Source of the DNA: Typhlomys cinereus
Lineage: Eukaryota > Chordata > Mammalia > Rodentia > Platacanthomyidae
DNA length: 64,000 nt
Direction of reading: 5' to 3'
NCBI GenBank assembly: GCA_023101885.1
Contig: JALPQD010000246.1
Span: forward strand, 1,488,001-1,552,000
Position numbers and translations under genes: made by a program. Shown here piece after piece: positions 46,858 through 59,149 of this stretch. How positions within the stretch are numbered: the first letter of the stretch is position 1; every line of letters begins with the position of its first letter. Below the pieces are notes generated by a model. The model saw nothing but the letters and a program-made list of their open reading frames with translations. It was not told the DNA's origin and searched no databases.

Positions 46858-47262
46858 TTAAAAGCAATGACAGAATATCTGCATAGAGAAAGTTTTATAT
46901 GGATGTTCATAGCAACAAGTGGAGAAAAAATAAAGTGTCCAGGTACATTTCAACAGGTAAGTGGGAGAAAAATATCATGGTTTTCCACCAGGAAAAAAAA
47001 AAAAAAAACTATTAATACAGACAACAATGTAAACAAATCCGTGCAGTATTGAGTTGAGAGATAGAGATCTACCAAAAAGGACATGTAATATTCCATCTGC
47101 ATAGAATTCTAGAAAACACAAGCTAATCACAAGTGATAGTTACTGTATGAGAACAAAAGATGGGAATTCTAGTCAAAATGAAGAAACCTTTGAAGAAGAT
47201 GGATATAATTAACACATTGATGATATAGAAGAGTCGCACATTTTACATACATGCTTTAAGGC
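46858..47262 (+). mobile_element. Ancient L1M fragment, ORF2 end and 3'UTR
   Basis: 'gatgttcatagcaacaagtggag', 'gtgtccaggtacatttcaacagg', 'actattaatacagacaacaatg', 'gtaatattccatctgcatagaattctagaaaacacaagctaatc' follow the order of the ORF2 C-terminal/3'UTR of mammalian L1MA/L1MB elements. A run of 17 A lies inside it (about 46992) and is internal, not the tail. Confidence 0.72.
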
Positions 47263-47625
47263 TTGCCACTTACATTACAAGAGGTCTCTTGTTTGTAATA
47301 TACAAAATACTTTTCCTAAAGAGTGAAAGTCAAAGAATCCCAACTGGTCCTAGGACTTCTTCATTGAACATGGATTATCATCAATGACCATCGTGTTTGT
47401 TACTTGATTCATTGCTGTGGCAAATGCCTGACCAGAAACAACTGCAGGAAGGAGGGGATTGTTTGATGCCAGGAAAATGGGAAACAGCATGTAGTAAAAG
47501 CAGGAGAGCAAGAGCAGGAGGCCTAGGGAGGGGGGGGTGGTCACATTGCTTCAGTAGTCAGAAAGCAGAGGCAGAGCACAAGCAATCCCAGGGGCTGAAC
47601 TTCAAGACCTGCTCCTAGTGTCCAG

Positions 47626-47837
<212 letters not shown>

Positions 47838-47880
<43 letters not shown>
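47838..47880. repeat. (TG)n microsatellite
   Basis: About 20 TG units, the antisense CA tail of the adjoining SINE. Confidence 0.97.
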
Positions 47881-47882
<2 letters not shown>

Positions 47883-48109
47883 AGAGAGTACTGCGTGCTC
47901 CAGTGGAAGCCCAAAGATTATTTAGAAAATCATCTTGCATTGCTTCCTCCTTATTGCTTTGGTCTGGGAATTCCTAGCTCTCCATTCCATGACTGGAAGT
48001 TCAGGCTGCCATTTTTCCTGGGCATTTTTACATGAGATTTGGGATCCAAACTCAGGTCCTTCTACTTGCAAGGCAAAGATTTAACTCCTCAGCCATCTCT
48101 CCACCCCAA
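47838..48109 (-). mobile_element. B2-type SINE nested in the LTR
   Basis: The plus strand ends 'gatccaaactcaggtccttctacttgcaaggcaaagatttaactcctcagccatctctccacccc', the reverse complement of a B2-type head with a good A box and B box. The tail is the (TG)n tract. The same family occurs at 30454 and 52753. Candidate target flanks tagtgtcc (47616-47623) and aagactcc (48108-48115) agree in 5 of 8 positions only. Confidence 0.78.
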
Positions 48110-48211
48110 GACTCCTTAAGGTTGTATAACATTCTGAGACAGCACTATCACCTTGGTACCAAGTGTTCAATCAAGAGTCTATGGGGAACATTTCACCTTG
48201 AAACTGCAACA

Positions 48212-48487
48212 GCAAATGAAAAACGAAATGAAATAAATACTTCTATGTGATACAATAAGAAGAAAATTCTTTTCTTTATATCCCAAAGCAAGTAAGTCAA
48301 CAATATGGAGAGGTGAAATTTGACCATCCCATATACCCAGACTGAAGTACATTGATCAGATTAATTTTTAGTAACTTTTAATTGGAATCATTAGTGCTAA
48401 ACATTTCTGCTTTTAACCAATAAGGAAAGTAATAAATGTGAGCACAGTGTGAAAATAACTATTTACCATTAATTTATGTGACTTTGG
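48212..48487. other. Unannotated AT-rich DNA
   Basis: Nothing recognised between the LTR and the next L1M piece. Confidence 0.45.
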
Positions 48488-48675
48488 TTCTGAATACTGA
48501 ATAAACAAAGATTCCCACAAACCAATAAAAAAGAATAACCTTTTCTAAAAACAAACTATGAAAAATATTTGCAAAGGCATTTCACAAAGTGTATCATATG
48601 AATGAGCAGAATATATGTGAAAATATTTTCTGCATTACTGGTTTCAGGAAATTACAAATGAAATCTTTGCAACTA
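48488..48675 (+). mobile_element. Ancient L1M fragment, ORF2 C-terminal region
   Basis: 'ccaataaaaaagaataacc', 'aaaaatatttgcaaaggcatttcacaaagtg', 'gaatatatgtgaaaatattttctgcattactggtttcaggaaattacaaatg' follow the L1 ORF2 text upstream of the 'IREMQIK' motif. It is too diverged to translate. Confidence 0.6.
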
Positions 48676-48990
48676 TTAAAAGCATGGGAATGGCCTTGAT
48701 TTTGTAATCCACATAGTGTCTAATGACACAGAAGACACGTGTTGTCTAGAAAATTTTCAGTACATTTTGGGTAAGTGTTAAAAGATGCAACCAGGTTGTA
48801 AATTGCGTGTATGTTTTTAGTAATATTAAACATGCACTGACCGTCAGATCCAACAAACTTTCCAACCTTTATACACTAGGGAGTAAGAAATCAGGAAGAG
48901 AATTGAATGGATTAAGTTTAATATGAAAATCAGTTAAGGATAATAAGGTTTTAACAATTAGAGAAGTAAGGAGCCTGCCACAGAATAAAG
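48676..48990. other. Unannotated DNA
   Basis: No feature recognised. Confidence 0.45.
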
Positions 48991-49328
48991 GAATGTGTCT
49001 GAGGAAAGAGTACAGTCAGTAAAATGCTTATAGTATGTGGGTCTGGCTTTGATCCCCAGAGACTCTATAGAAAGCTGGGGACTGTGGTATGCATGTACAA
49101 TCCCCATGCCGAGAGGGAGAGAAGCATGAACCCTGAAACTTGCTGGTCAGGCAATTGCAGGTGTAGGGAGAGATTATATCTGCATATAAAAGGTAAAGAG
49201 AAACAAAGAAAAACATCTGTGGCCACCATGCATGCACAAACACACACACAGGGAAAATACAGAAACAGCACACAAAAGCAGCCATCTCTGTATCTGTAGG
49301 AGAGAGACAGAGACAGAGACAGAGAGAG
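48991..49328 (+). mobile_element. RSINE1-like SINE with purine-rich end
   Basis: 'gaggaaagagtacagtcagtaaaatgctt' (A-box region), 'gggtctggctttgatccccag' (B-box region), 'aagctggggactgtggtatgcatgtacaatcccc' and a CACACA tail form a tRNA-derived rodent SINE. It is followed by a GAGACA repeat (49301-49328). Confidence 0.62.
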
Positions 49329-50121
49329 CCCTTAGAAGACATTCTAGAGAAGGCTCACTGGATAATTAGTGCTGAGCATGGGCATTCACCAGTGCTGTGC
49401 CTATGAAACTCACTGGAGATACATCCCTTAAAGCTTGCTTAAGAACCCCTGAACAGCTGTATATGGAAAGAGAAATCACAGAGGGGCTCCCCCATAAGCC
49501 TTCAGAAGTGGGCTGGCTCCCAAAAGAAGGTATTGTTTACTGTGGTTTCCTCTTACCGAATGGAGCAACAATCAGGGGCTGAAAAAAAAATACAAGTTGT
49601 GAATGTTGCATAAGCCAATTGCTGGTGGAATCCATATTGCCAAAAAAACACAGAAGACATCCACACTGAAGAAACAAACGGAGGAAGTCCACACAGCACA
49701 CAGGCACACTGGAACCTACAAGTCTCTTACAAAGAGACTCTGGTGCCCTCTATAGATTAAGCTTTTTAATTTCCAAACCAAAAAAGAGGTTGTGCTCATG
49801 AAAAGATTCAAAAAGGAAAGTTCAGTACAGACATATTCATAGGAAAGAAGGAAAATACAGGGAAAGCGGAGAGAAAGGCAAAAAAGAAGGCTAGATATAT
49901 TTATGCTAACATTAAGACTGGATAAATTATGGTTTGTATGTTTATGCAAGTTATGGCTTACAATGAGGAATAGCCAAGTGTGAGATTATTTTGAGAGAAT
50001 ATGTTGAGCCAACTGAACAACGTTCAGACTGCCTGTGTGACTGCAGGCATACATTGCAGACAGTGAGTGTCGATGGGTGTGGCAAAGCAAAGTAGATGTT
50101 CAAAGTTCAGAAAAGGTGTTC
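49329..50121. other. Unannotated DNA
   Basis: No gene or known repeat is recognised. Confidence 0.5.
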
Positions 50122-50532
50122 ACTTTGTCTGTATGGTTGCTGATTAAATCACCATACAGCAGTTTAAGGGAATATTAATTATAGTCTGGTTACAGTTTTT
50201 AGTCCAGCTTGATGGGAGAGCTCACCCTAACACCAAGGTCAAGGGATCTGGGCACACCATCTTCACATTACAGCTGAGAGAGGGATGAGTTTTATTTGCC
50301 AAACCAGCATGTATGTCCGGCCAAGTATACACAAGGATGCCTCCCTTTCCAAATAGTTCTCTCCATTTTATTCACTAGCCTGGGGACTAGTTCACCCACC
50401 ACAGACTGGGCCTTCCCCATTCAATAGACAATCTCCTGCAAGTTCACTCTGGGCTTAACTCATCTACTAATTCTCTACAAATGTGTCCACAGTTCAAACC
50501 CTCAACCATCAACTTGACACCTGTACCTAACA
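50122..50532 (-). mobile_element. Antisense LTR-type repeat, 'caacttgac' group
   Basis: Read on the minus strand it begins TGTTAGGTACAGG and includes 'attgtctattgaatgggg' and 'aaggcccagtctgtggtgggtg', which match the other copies (11918, 59967). The plus-strand left end has the antisense of the 'cccttaaactgctgtatggtgattt' end. Nearly complete. Confidence 0.6.
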
Positions 50533-50540
50533 ATGACAAA

Positions 50541-50786
50541 GGGTGTCTAGGGACATAGCTTAGTAGTTGTAGCCTTCGTCTTTCACTCATAAGAGCTAGA
50601 GTTCAGATCCTAAGGTCCTAAGTAAAAATACTGGGTAGAAATGGTGGTGGGCTATAATTACAGTCCTGGAAGGCAGAACCTGAGATACCCACAGAGTAAA
50701 CAATATGGAGGAAGAGCAAATCAGGGTGATTCCCAGTGTCACTATTGAGCCTCCAGAAGTACACACACATATATAAGCAAAAATTG
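50541..50786 (+). mobile_element. RSINE1-like SINE
   Basis: 'ctagggacatagcttagtagttgtagcc' (A box), 'gagctagagttcagatcc' (B box), 'gggtagaaatggtggtgggctataattacagtcc' and 'cagaagtacacacacatatat' give the order of the rodent RSINE1/B4-related SINE. Diverged. Confidence 0.58.
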
Positions 50787-51689
50787 TTCATAATGCAGAA
50801 CATAATGCTGACTAAAAATAGGTTAATATCTATACACATGAGTAAGGTTCATCAACTGTGTAGTCAATATGCAGTAAAAATGTGTGTGCTATTGTGTATA
50901 ATTTAAAAACACATTCTTTTTCAGGCAAAATGACAGGAGTAGTCTAGTGTAAAATTAACTATTATAAGAAACCCTCCAAAATATATGTTATATGTCATTT
51001 CATTCTGACAATTTCAGACATGGGCATCAGTTTGATTTCCTGCTACTTTCATGTTAGAACACACATTTTCCCTAAGTGAAAATGTAGCATGAGCTTATTT
51101 CCCAGGATGAACAAAAAATTACCATATGGAACAGCCCATTGCTGCATGGCCTCTTGACAATTCTCCGTGGTTGTTACAGCATTAGAAACAAAGTACCTGA
51201 GGGTAGCTGTTTAAGCAGTTTCCACTTCTCTCAAAGATTTATACTCAAACCATCAAACAAAAGACTTATTGAGAAACAAAACTCTCACATATGAGGTAAG
51301 ATGAAATACACACTGCATTTCCACTTTTGTTTGGTTATATGAGGCACCTTAAGTAAATAAGGAGAGGTTGTCTCCCTAATAACACACTGTTGCCAAGCAG
51401 AATAACAATGATGGTACTCTAATTGAAGCCATCATTGAAACTTCTGCAAAGCTACCTTTTTAAAATTTCTGATAATTACAAGTGAACATATCAGAAATAG
51501 AGCCACCACGCTTTTTCAGTATAATAATATGGTCATTAGAATTGCCAGAGTACTGCCAGGAGACTTTTATAAACATTGCTATTAGGCTTCATTTGCCCTC
51601 TGGAGAGGGTCAAAGTAAACCAAAGGATGTGCAGATACATGCACGTCATGGGTAACTATTACATAGAACACTTTTACTTTGGTATTGAG
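50787..51689. other. Unannotated AT-rich DNA
   Basis: No gene or recognised repeat is seen. Confidence 0.5.
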
Positions 51690-51930
51690 GCTTCTTCCAC
51701 CCATTTTATTGATTGCTTTTCATATACAGATAAAATGAGTTCATGCCCTTGCCTGTGTCTTTCCCCATCCCCTTCCAACTCCCTCCTGTCACACCCTCCC
51801 TCCCACCCTTCCTTTCCTTCACCAATCCAGCCATGTCCCTCCCATCTTCCTGTACCTCTGCATGTTACTAGTAGATTACTAGTACAGAGCCATGTCTCTG
51901 TGGTAGTATAAGTGGCCCTTCAGTGGGCAA
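51690..51930 (-). mobile_element. L1 3'UTR fragment
   Basis: The pyrimidine-rich plus strand ('ctttccccatccccttccaactccctcctgtcacaccctccctcccaccc', 'ccttcaccaatccagccatgtccctcc') closely parallels the antisense 3'UTR of the younger L1 at 31115-31210. It points left, opposite to the L1 that begins at 51985. Confidence 0.5.
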
Positions 51931-52492
51931 ACTCAACAAGTGTGAGAATAAGAACATTCAATTAAATAAAATTTAAAAAAATGAATGGTCAGGAGGTATG
52001 GGATATGAACACCATGAAGAAGCCAAAACTGTATATTCGTGAATTCCAGAACTAGTAACCCAAGAAAACACTCCAGAGCTTGTTTTTCACACCTTCATAA
52101 ATAAAAACTTTCCACACCTGAGGAAAGAGATTCCCATCCAAGTGCAAGATGCATAAAGAACACCAATCAATACCAAAACAGAAACACCCCATGAAAAATA
52201 ATAGTCAAAACACTGAAGATACAGGATAGAGAGAAAGCCTTGGGAACTACAAGTCACATCAGAGTAACAGCTCACTTTTCATTGAAAACATTAAAGCCAG
52301 AAGAGCTTGGAGAAGCATACTTCAAGTCATGATGGTCACAAATGCCAACTCAGTCGGCTGTGTCCAGCTGAACTATCAGTCATAATTAAAGGAGAAAGAA
52401 AAAAGATTCCATGATAAAAATAAACTGAAAGCCTACATAACCACCAAACTAGGTATGCAGAAGATATTACAAAAAATATCCAGGAGTGAAAT

Positions 52493-52612
52493 AAAGTATA
52501 AACACACCAAAGAAGATGAAGGAATAAATAAGGCCAGTGCAACCATTAAAAGTAAAGTATAAACACACCAAAGAAGATAAAGGAACAAATAAGGGCAGTG
52601 CAACCATTAAGT
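52493..52612 (+). repeat. 61-bp tandem duplication inside the L1 fragment
   Basis: The unit beginning 'aagtataaacacaccaaag' occurs at about 52494 and again at about 52555 with five differences, running to 'gtgcaaccattaa' in both. A local duplication after or during L1 decay. Confidence 0.9.
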
Positions 52613-52752
52613 AAAAACCACCAAAATAAAAATTCAAAAAAGTCAGGAATCAGCAAATATCAACCATTCCACTCCTTATCAAGAGTCATAGACTTGCATC
52701 ATGGATTAAAAATCACAGCCCATCAATTTGCTGCCTTTAAGAAACACACGTC

Positions 52753-53038
52753 GGGCTGGAGAGGTTGCTCAGGGGTTAAGCCTCTGCCTTGCAGGCGGAA
52801 GGTCCTGAGTTGGGATCCTAGACCCCACGTATAGAAGCCTGGAGGAAGCAGGGGCGGCCTGCGTTTCTGGTCCTGGTAGGGAGGAGCCTGTGAATCCCGG
52901 GGCAGAGTAAACAAGGAGGCGGTCTATGGAGGTTCCCAAATTCGTCCATGGTTCTACACACACATACACACATACACGCACACACACACATACACGCGCA
53001 CAATTGAATAAATAATAAAAAAATTAAAAAAAAAAAAA
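52753..53038 (+). mobile_element. B2-type SINE inserted in L1 endonuclease sequence
   Basis: A complete tRNA-derived SINE: 'gggctggagaggttgctcaggggttaag' (A box), 'ggtcctgagttgggatcct' (B box), a unique body of about 170 bp, a CACACA-rich region, AATAAATAATAAA and a poly(A) tail. Target duplications are aagaaacacacgtc (52739-52752) and aagaaacagacatc (53039-53052), 12 of 14 identical. It is the best-preserved SINE in the window and the youngest by appearance. Confidence 0.88.
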
Positions 53039-53805
53039 AAGAAACAGACATCTCCAAGAAAGATAGGCACTATTTCAGTGTGAAAGTCTGGTTAAAGGTA
53101 CTCCAGAGAAATGGAACTAGGAAGGAAGGAGAAACAACCATTCTGATATCTGATAAAATACACTTCAAATCCAAACAATCCATCAAAGATACAGAAGAAT
53201 ATTACCTACTCGTTAAAGGACCTGTCCTTCAAAAAGATTTCATGATTCTAAACACATACCAAATACAGGCTCACTCTCCTTTGTTAAACAAACACTACAA
53301 TAACATTCCTAGAACTTAGTGACAATAAAAATACAATGTACCTAAATCTCTGGGACATGATGAAGGTTAGTCCTAAGAGAAAAGATTTTAGAAATAAATG
53401 CCTACATTATAAAATTTGTAACATTACTAGTAAATAACTTAACCATGGTGCTTAAAGGCTTAGAGAAGCAAGAACAAGCCAACCCCAAAAGCTGTAGATA
53501 GGTGGAGATTAGTAAAATTATGGGAGAACTAAATGAAACTGAGAGAAAGCAAACACTACATAGAATCAATCAAACAAAAAGCTGGTTCTTTGAAAAAAAT
53601 AAGCAATACTGATAAATGCTTAGCCAAATTAATCATAACCAAAAGAGAGAAAACCCAAATTAATAAAATCAGAACTATCATGTCCAAGACCAAGGAAATT
53701 CAGAGAATCATAAGGACATACACAAACTTATGCTCCACCAAATTTGATATACAGAAAGAAATAGAGGAATTTATAGCACGCATTATTAAGGTAGAATTCC
53801 ACACA

Positions 53806-55017
53806 GCTGTTGAACTTATTTGCTGTGCTGATGCTAGCTGACAAGAAATTTCCAAGACTCCATCCAGCAAAACAAATTTTAACTAAGGTTGATCATTAGC
53901 CTTGTGCTTTACACAAGAAAAAAAAAATACTAGCACATTTGTGATTGTTAAAACAAGAAATACAAAATGGAGCTAAAAGTTTTAGTGATCTTGTGTTCCT
54001 ATCTTTGTAGAATAGTGCATCTATGATATAACCTTCTGTGGAAAAAGAAAAGAATGGTACATGGTACAGTCCAATAAAATATCATACAAAATAATATGTA
54101 TATAATATATGTATACGTATGCATGTATTTATACATGTGTATTACATGTTTGCAATTGCCTATGAATGTTTTATATATATATAATATAATATACATTATT
54201 TTAATTACTGAACAGAGGAATATCTAAGAAAATGATGCTGTGACTATAATTATAAAAGTAAGAATCCTGTTTATTATAAGCATCTTTGTAGCCTGGCCAG
54301 CCAGCACCAAAGAAGATTTACATGTATTCTGCAAAATAAATATTGATTATTGTAAATATTTTTTATATGCCACGTGTTTATTTTCCTTGCTTTCTCCACT
54401 AATGTCCTTCAGTGTTTAGATAAAAACCTAGAGTTACCTGCATGGAGCCCCTTTAGTGGGCAGGAATTGATTTCAGTATAATACAGAGTGTATTTTGCAG
54501 AAAGATTGAACAACGTCCACATTTTGCTTTGTATCTTTGAGCTTTTGTTCTGAAAATAGTCTCTAAATACAAAGCAGTCAAATCTTTTTGAAAGTGAAAA
54601 TACAGTTGTCTTTTATGTTAGATTGTGCTAATATTATGTATATTATAACAACAATTTATAAAACCAACAATTTATAGCATAGAAATCAACTGATAAAATT
54701 AAATAAATAAATAGATAAATATGTGAAAAAGTGTAAAGTAATGTGTACAAGTTAAGACAGCTAAAAGGATTTTATAATATAAAATTTTCTGGATTCTTAA
54801 TTAAATGCATAAAAATTTGTATTTTTTAATATATGTGTGTACATATGTGTGTGATTAGTGTGTCAGGGGACCTGAAGTTTATTTCTGTAGTCTGTGGCAA
54901 TGACTTTCCATTTTTTTTATTGTGTTAGGGTTTCTGACTGTTCTAACTTCTCTTCGGTTGCCTGTATGAACCCACAAGCTAACATTATATGAAATAAGTG
55001 CTTCATTATTGACTTTT
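53806..55017. other. Unannotated AT-rich DNA
   Basis: No gene is seen. An AT-rich stretch at 54080-54200 is full of short palindromes (tatacgtatgcatgtatttatacatg) and looks like simple sequence. Confidence 0.5.
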
Positions 55018-55315
55018 ACTTCATCAGCTAGATAGAATTCATACCAATGTCAGGAGATAAGAGAACTGGCCATGCCATACCCACTAAGTGATGGACATAT
55101 TTCCTCACTTGCCAATCTACCCACAACACTGAATCAGTTTTCTCCATTTTATCTACTGGCCAGAAACAGTCCTGCTCACTATGAACTGAGTCCGTCCATA
55201 TTTATTAAGTAATCTCCTATAGGCTTGCTCAAAATTTGCCTTAACAAATAACTCTGCAAATGCATCAGAATGCTCAACCAACAATTAGCAAGTTGGTATC
55301 AGTAACTAACTGCCA
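55018..55315 (-). mobile_element. Antisense LTR-type repeat, 'caacttgac' group
   Basis: 'aattcataccaatgtcaggagataagagaactgg', 'cactgaatcagttttctcc', 'taagtaatctcctataggcttgctc', 'caattagcaagttggtatcagtaactaactg' parallel the copy at 50122. Its 5' end on the minus strand is near 55315. Confidence 0.52.
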
Positions 55316-56061
55316 CACTCACTATATCCATTTCTTTCTGTTTTGGCTACAATGACTAATTAGCATGGTGCTGGGATCCTCTATCTTTGTTCTTCACACA
55401 TCAAGTAACTGACTCACTCATCCAGGTTCTTGGACTCTAAAGTCTGGTTTTCATGTTTGTTCAAGGAACACATTACCTGATGAACAATATCCAAAATGCT
55501 GAAAATCTGTATCTCTATTCTTAATAGAAGTGATATCAACTAAAATTGGTATGCTTGTTTGAGAAAATTTTACCAGTAAGATAAAATATAATCTTGTACT
55601 GAAAGTCACCATGGTAAGCCCTGCATGTAATGTTGTCTATAAATTTTATTGTTATATACTTCTTGCCATTTTATTACATCAAGGATGCCCAGAGATTATA
55701 TTCTGAATTTTGAACATTTAACTAATATTGTAAGGAAAAAAGTATGACAATTCCAAATAGTATTAAAATATTATTATGCTAATAAGGCATCTGAATGCTT
55801 TGGGATTCTTATTAACTTATTATGAAATAATTCATTTCAAATTCATTTATTCACCTATTACAAATTCTAATATCATTATCTTGGTATAAATTAACAAGGA
55901 AGTATAAAATTAAATAGAAATTATTACTAGCAATGTCCTTATAGCTGCAGCAGATGAGAAGTCATGTAGGTGAAATGTTGTAAGCCATGATATTTGACAT
56001 TTAATATTGTTGTACCATATCATAGGGACCGTTCTTCAAGTTGACTTCATTGCAGTGGCTG
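55316..56061. other. Unannotated AT-rich DNA
   Basis: No gene or recognised repeat is seen. Confidence 0.5.
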
Positions 56062-56350
56062 TGCTAGTTACGGTCAAGTTATGCATCAACTTGTCAACTG
56101 AAAACTCAGCTCTGGTCACATTTGTGAGGAATCAGTGTTGGAACCTGCCCAAAGCAAATTTGTAGGAGAGTAGACTTAGTGCTTTTAAGGACTTTAGAAA
56201 CCACACAATCTGACATGTAAGGAGGTTTGCCTCTCTCTCGGCAATTCTTGTGGCTATGTTGTGATCCGTGCCTTGGTTCCTGGTGTTGGTATGAACACTT
56301 CTGCCAAACCGAACTGTAAACTGTAACTAAAATTGTAAAGTAAAATGCTG
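56062..56350 (+). mobile_element. Possible LTR-type repeat, very diverged
   Basis: A start like 'tgctagttacggtcaagttatgcatcaac' and 'ccaaaccgaactgtaaactgtaac' near the end echo the 'caacttgac' LTR group. The similarity in the middle is slight. It may be chance. Confidence 0.28.
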
Positions 56351-56571
56351 GATGGGTGTGGCAGCCCACCTGTCATTTCAGCCTCAAAAATTAAAGACCA
56401 GAAATCACAATAGCAAGATGGTTTTCCAGGCTATTCTTATCACAGAATTTAGGGATTAATTAGAGATTTGACACACATGTGCATAGCAGTGTACACATCT
56501 TTATACCCCCATGTACAAAATAGAAAAATATTAGAAAAGAAAAAGAATTCCACGCGGTTGTTTGTTAAAAA

Positions 56572-56606
56572 GCTGTTCTATTTGTTTGAAAGAAAAGAGA
56601 GAAAGA

Positions 56607-56647
<41 letters not shown>

Positions 56648-56815
56648 TAGAGAGAGAGAGGAGAGATTTTCATGCTGGGCACATGGGTGGAAGCCAGAGA
56701 ACCACTTTTGGAAGTCGGTTTTTGCCTTCCACCATGTGGATCTGACTCCAGTCTGGGGATCAGACTCAAGCTGTCAGTTGCAATTGTCTTATCCACTGAG
56801 TTATCTTGCTGGCAG
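56572..56815 (-). mobile_element. B3-type SINE, antisense, with (GA)n tail
   Basis: The plus strand reads A/T tail, (GA)n, 'gggtggaagccagagaaccac', 'gccttccaccatgtggatctgactcc', 'ggatcagactcaagctgtcag', 'tatccactgagttatcttgctggc'. These are the antisense body, B box and A box of B3. The dinucleotide tract is CT in the SINE sense, not the usual CA. Confidence 0.74.
56612..56667. repeat. (GA)n microsatellite
   Basis: A GA run of about 56 bp with two short interruptions, in the tail position of the antisense B3 SINE. Confidence 0.95.
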
Positions 56816-57399
56816 TTTTTAAATTTGCTTAGTGGATATTGTTTCTTTTGTCCATTCTCTTCTCTAAGTAATATCTAGACTAAGAATAAAAGGACTTTGG
56901 AATAATTCAGTACAATTTTGTCTTTTGTAACTGATTCTTAAGATGTAAAATAATTTTCTACTCTGTTATTGCCTTATGATATCATGTACTTAAACATTAA
57001 GCTTTTTTTCCTCATGGGTGCCTGTTTTGTTAATAACTTATAGGAAAGTCTTAGGAGAATGGATAAAGAAAAAAAGGTTTCAAAATTAATGATTTCCATT
57101 TTTAATATCCTTCAGCGATAGCATGCATTTACAAAACAATCATTGCCCTTATGAATCCTATTAGGGATATTATATACAACATATTTGCATTATTTACATA
57201 ATCAACTATGCCCTATGTGGTAAGCTGTGCAAAGTCATAAAACCACACATGAAGAAGATACAGGGAGGTCATTTCCTTCATAGTAAGTGATTCTTCATGA
57301 TTTTTGTAAATGCAAGGAAGATCCCTCCGTGATTGTCTCTCATCTTTGTTTGTGTATGATCACTGTAGACTGATGATGATGTTGAGATCCACAAAATAA
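56816..57399. other. Unannotated AT-rich DNA
   Basis: No feature recognised. Confidence 0.45.
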
Positions 57400-58470
57400 C
57401 ATGTTTGTACTTCCATATTCTAGATAAACATTCATTTATATGGACGTATCAGATTATGATTATACATTTGCTGATGGGTATTGGAAGCCTATTCAGCTTT
57501 CAGCTATTCTGAATAAAAATGATATAAATTTCTTTGTGAGTTTATGTATTCTCATTTTTTGTTGCTATATCTGAATAACTGGGCTATATCCTCCAGTGAA
57601 CAAAGGCTCAGCCTTTTACAAAACAGTCAAATCGATTTCCAAAGTGGTTAGATCATTTCACATTGCTATTAGCAATGCATGCATTCCAACACCTCCTTAT
57701 TTTGGCTCTATGCTTGATAATATAAGTCATTTAAATTTGAGTTATTCTAATAGATAGACAGCAGCATCTCATTTGGCTATAATTTGCATTTCCTGAAGGC
57801 TAATGACATTGAACATCTTTCTATGTGCTTGCTATGTGCCATTTTGCATTTTTCTTGAAGAACCTGTTCAAATCATTTGCCCACATTTGGGGATGAGGTA
57901 ATTTTTCTTAGTATCTTCAAGTTGTCAAAAATCCCTTGGATATTTGGGACACATTTGTCACATACAGAAAATGTTTTCTCTTTAAATTTTCAATTTCCAT
58001 TTTAAAGGTAAGACTGTTGGAATTTTGAAAAGTCAACTTTATTCTTTCCCTTATAATTTATGCTCATTTTACTGAACAACCCATGAAATTTTCATCTATT
58101 CTAGGTAACCTAGATTTCTTTTTCTATTTTCCTGAAGGCATTTTCTATTTTAGATGTTCCAGGTTGCTTTTGGCCTGTTTTGAATGAGCTTTTCTTTCTG
58201 ATAAGGTTTGAAGTTCCTGCTTTTCCCTTCGGAATATTCCAATTTAGGATTTCCTTTCCCATGTCACATTGTTTTGGTGTCTTTTGTAGAAAAGTAATTG
58301 ATAATATAAGCACATCTATTTCAAGCTCTGTTCTTCATTTCACTGATGTGGCTATTCTTTTTCCAATAATACACAATTCTATTTCTGTCCTTCGAATGAA
58401 AGAGTCGCTTGAATGAGTCAATTCTACTGAGTTTTATATTCATTTTGTCAGTTTCTATCAAAAATACTGC
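57400..58470 (-). mobile_element. Ancient L1M fragment, ORF2 C-terminal half, antisense
   Basis: 'gctgatgggtattggaagcctattcagctttcagctattctgaataa', 'ccaaagtggttagatcatttcacattgc', 'tctcatttggctataatttgcatttcctgaaggctaatgacattgaacatc', 'tcaaatcatttgcccacattt', 'tcaagctctgttcttcattt' follow the antisense L1MA/L1MB 3' region in exact order over about 1 kb. No frame survives. Confidence 0.78.
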
Positions 58471-59149
58471 TGAATTTTCCAAGGCTTCATTGACCTATGA
58501 AAATCTCCATCCTGAAAATATGAGATCTTCCATCTGTGACCACAATACACATCTGTATTTATGTATTATGTTGGTCATTCATTGTCCATTATTTTGTGTT
58601 TTTGTCCAAAAATTTTCATCATACAGTTTTCAAACTTACAAAGAATTGTTTAAGGACTTTCATACTGTCGTAATTCATGCTGTGGATAAGGGGCCTCTTG
58701 GATGTCTCCAGATGTGGTGATTGCTCGGGAAACTTTTTTGGACACAGTGGACTGCTGAACCCATGACTCTGATGTGCCGTAGCAAACAGATCTAAAGCAA
58801 AATCAGCCAAAAGAAAAAAGATTCATGGAATAAATCTAGAATAAAGCAAACATAAGGCTTCGAGGTTTTTTCTTTTGATACAATCATAAAAAAAAGATAA
58901 AATTTTCCAAGTAACACTGTATCTTAAGCCTAAAGACTTTCATGAGGAACTAATGCAGTAGGTGTGTCCTGTCTAATGTATACTAAAATTGTAGACAGAA
59001 AGTGTCTTTACTGTAGGCGATGTTATTTGAAGGCATGTTTCTGACACTTGGCAGACCATCGGTATAATATCCACACAAAAGCCATTCTTGTAGATAGTCC
59101 TATGCTAACTTGAGGATTTTAAGTCTTCTGTGTTTACTTTTCTGTAGTT
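58471..59149. other. Unannotated DNA
   Basis: No gene or known repeat is recognised. Confidence 0.45.

Larger units (their letters stand above)
51985..53805 (+). mobile_element. L1 internal fragment: ORF1 end, endonuclease and linker, split by a SINE
   Basis: In order: an ORF1 C-terminal region ('aacagctcacttttcattgaaaacattaaagcc', 52267-52299); an inter-ORF part with a tandem duplication; the start of the ORF2 endonuclease (HHGLKITAHQFAAFKKHT before the SINE, 52700-52750; ISDKIHFKSKQSIKDTEEYY and LLVKGPVLQKDFMILNTY after it, 53140-53260); and the linker toward the reverse transcriptase ('ccaaattaatcataaccaaaagagag', 53621-53646). No reverse transcriptase domain follows. There are many frameshifts, and the element is inactive. 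Confidence 0.8.
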
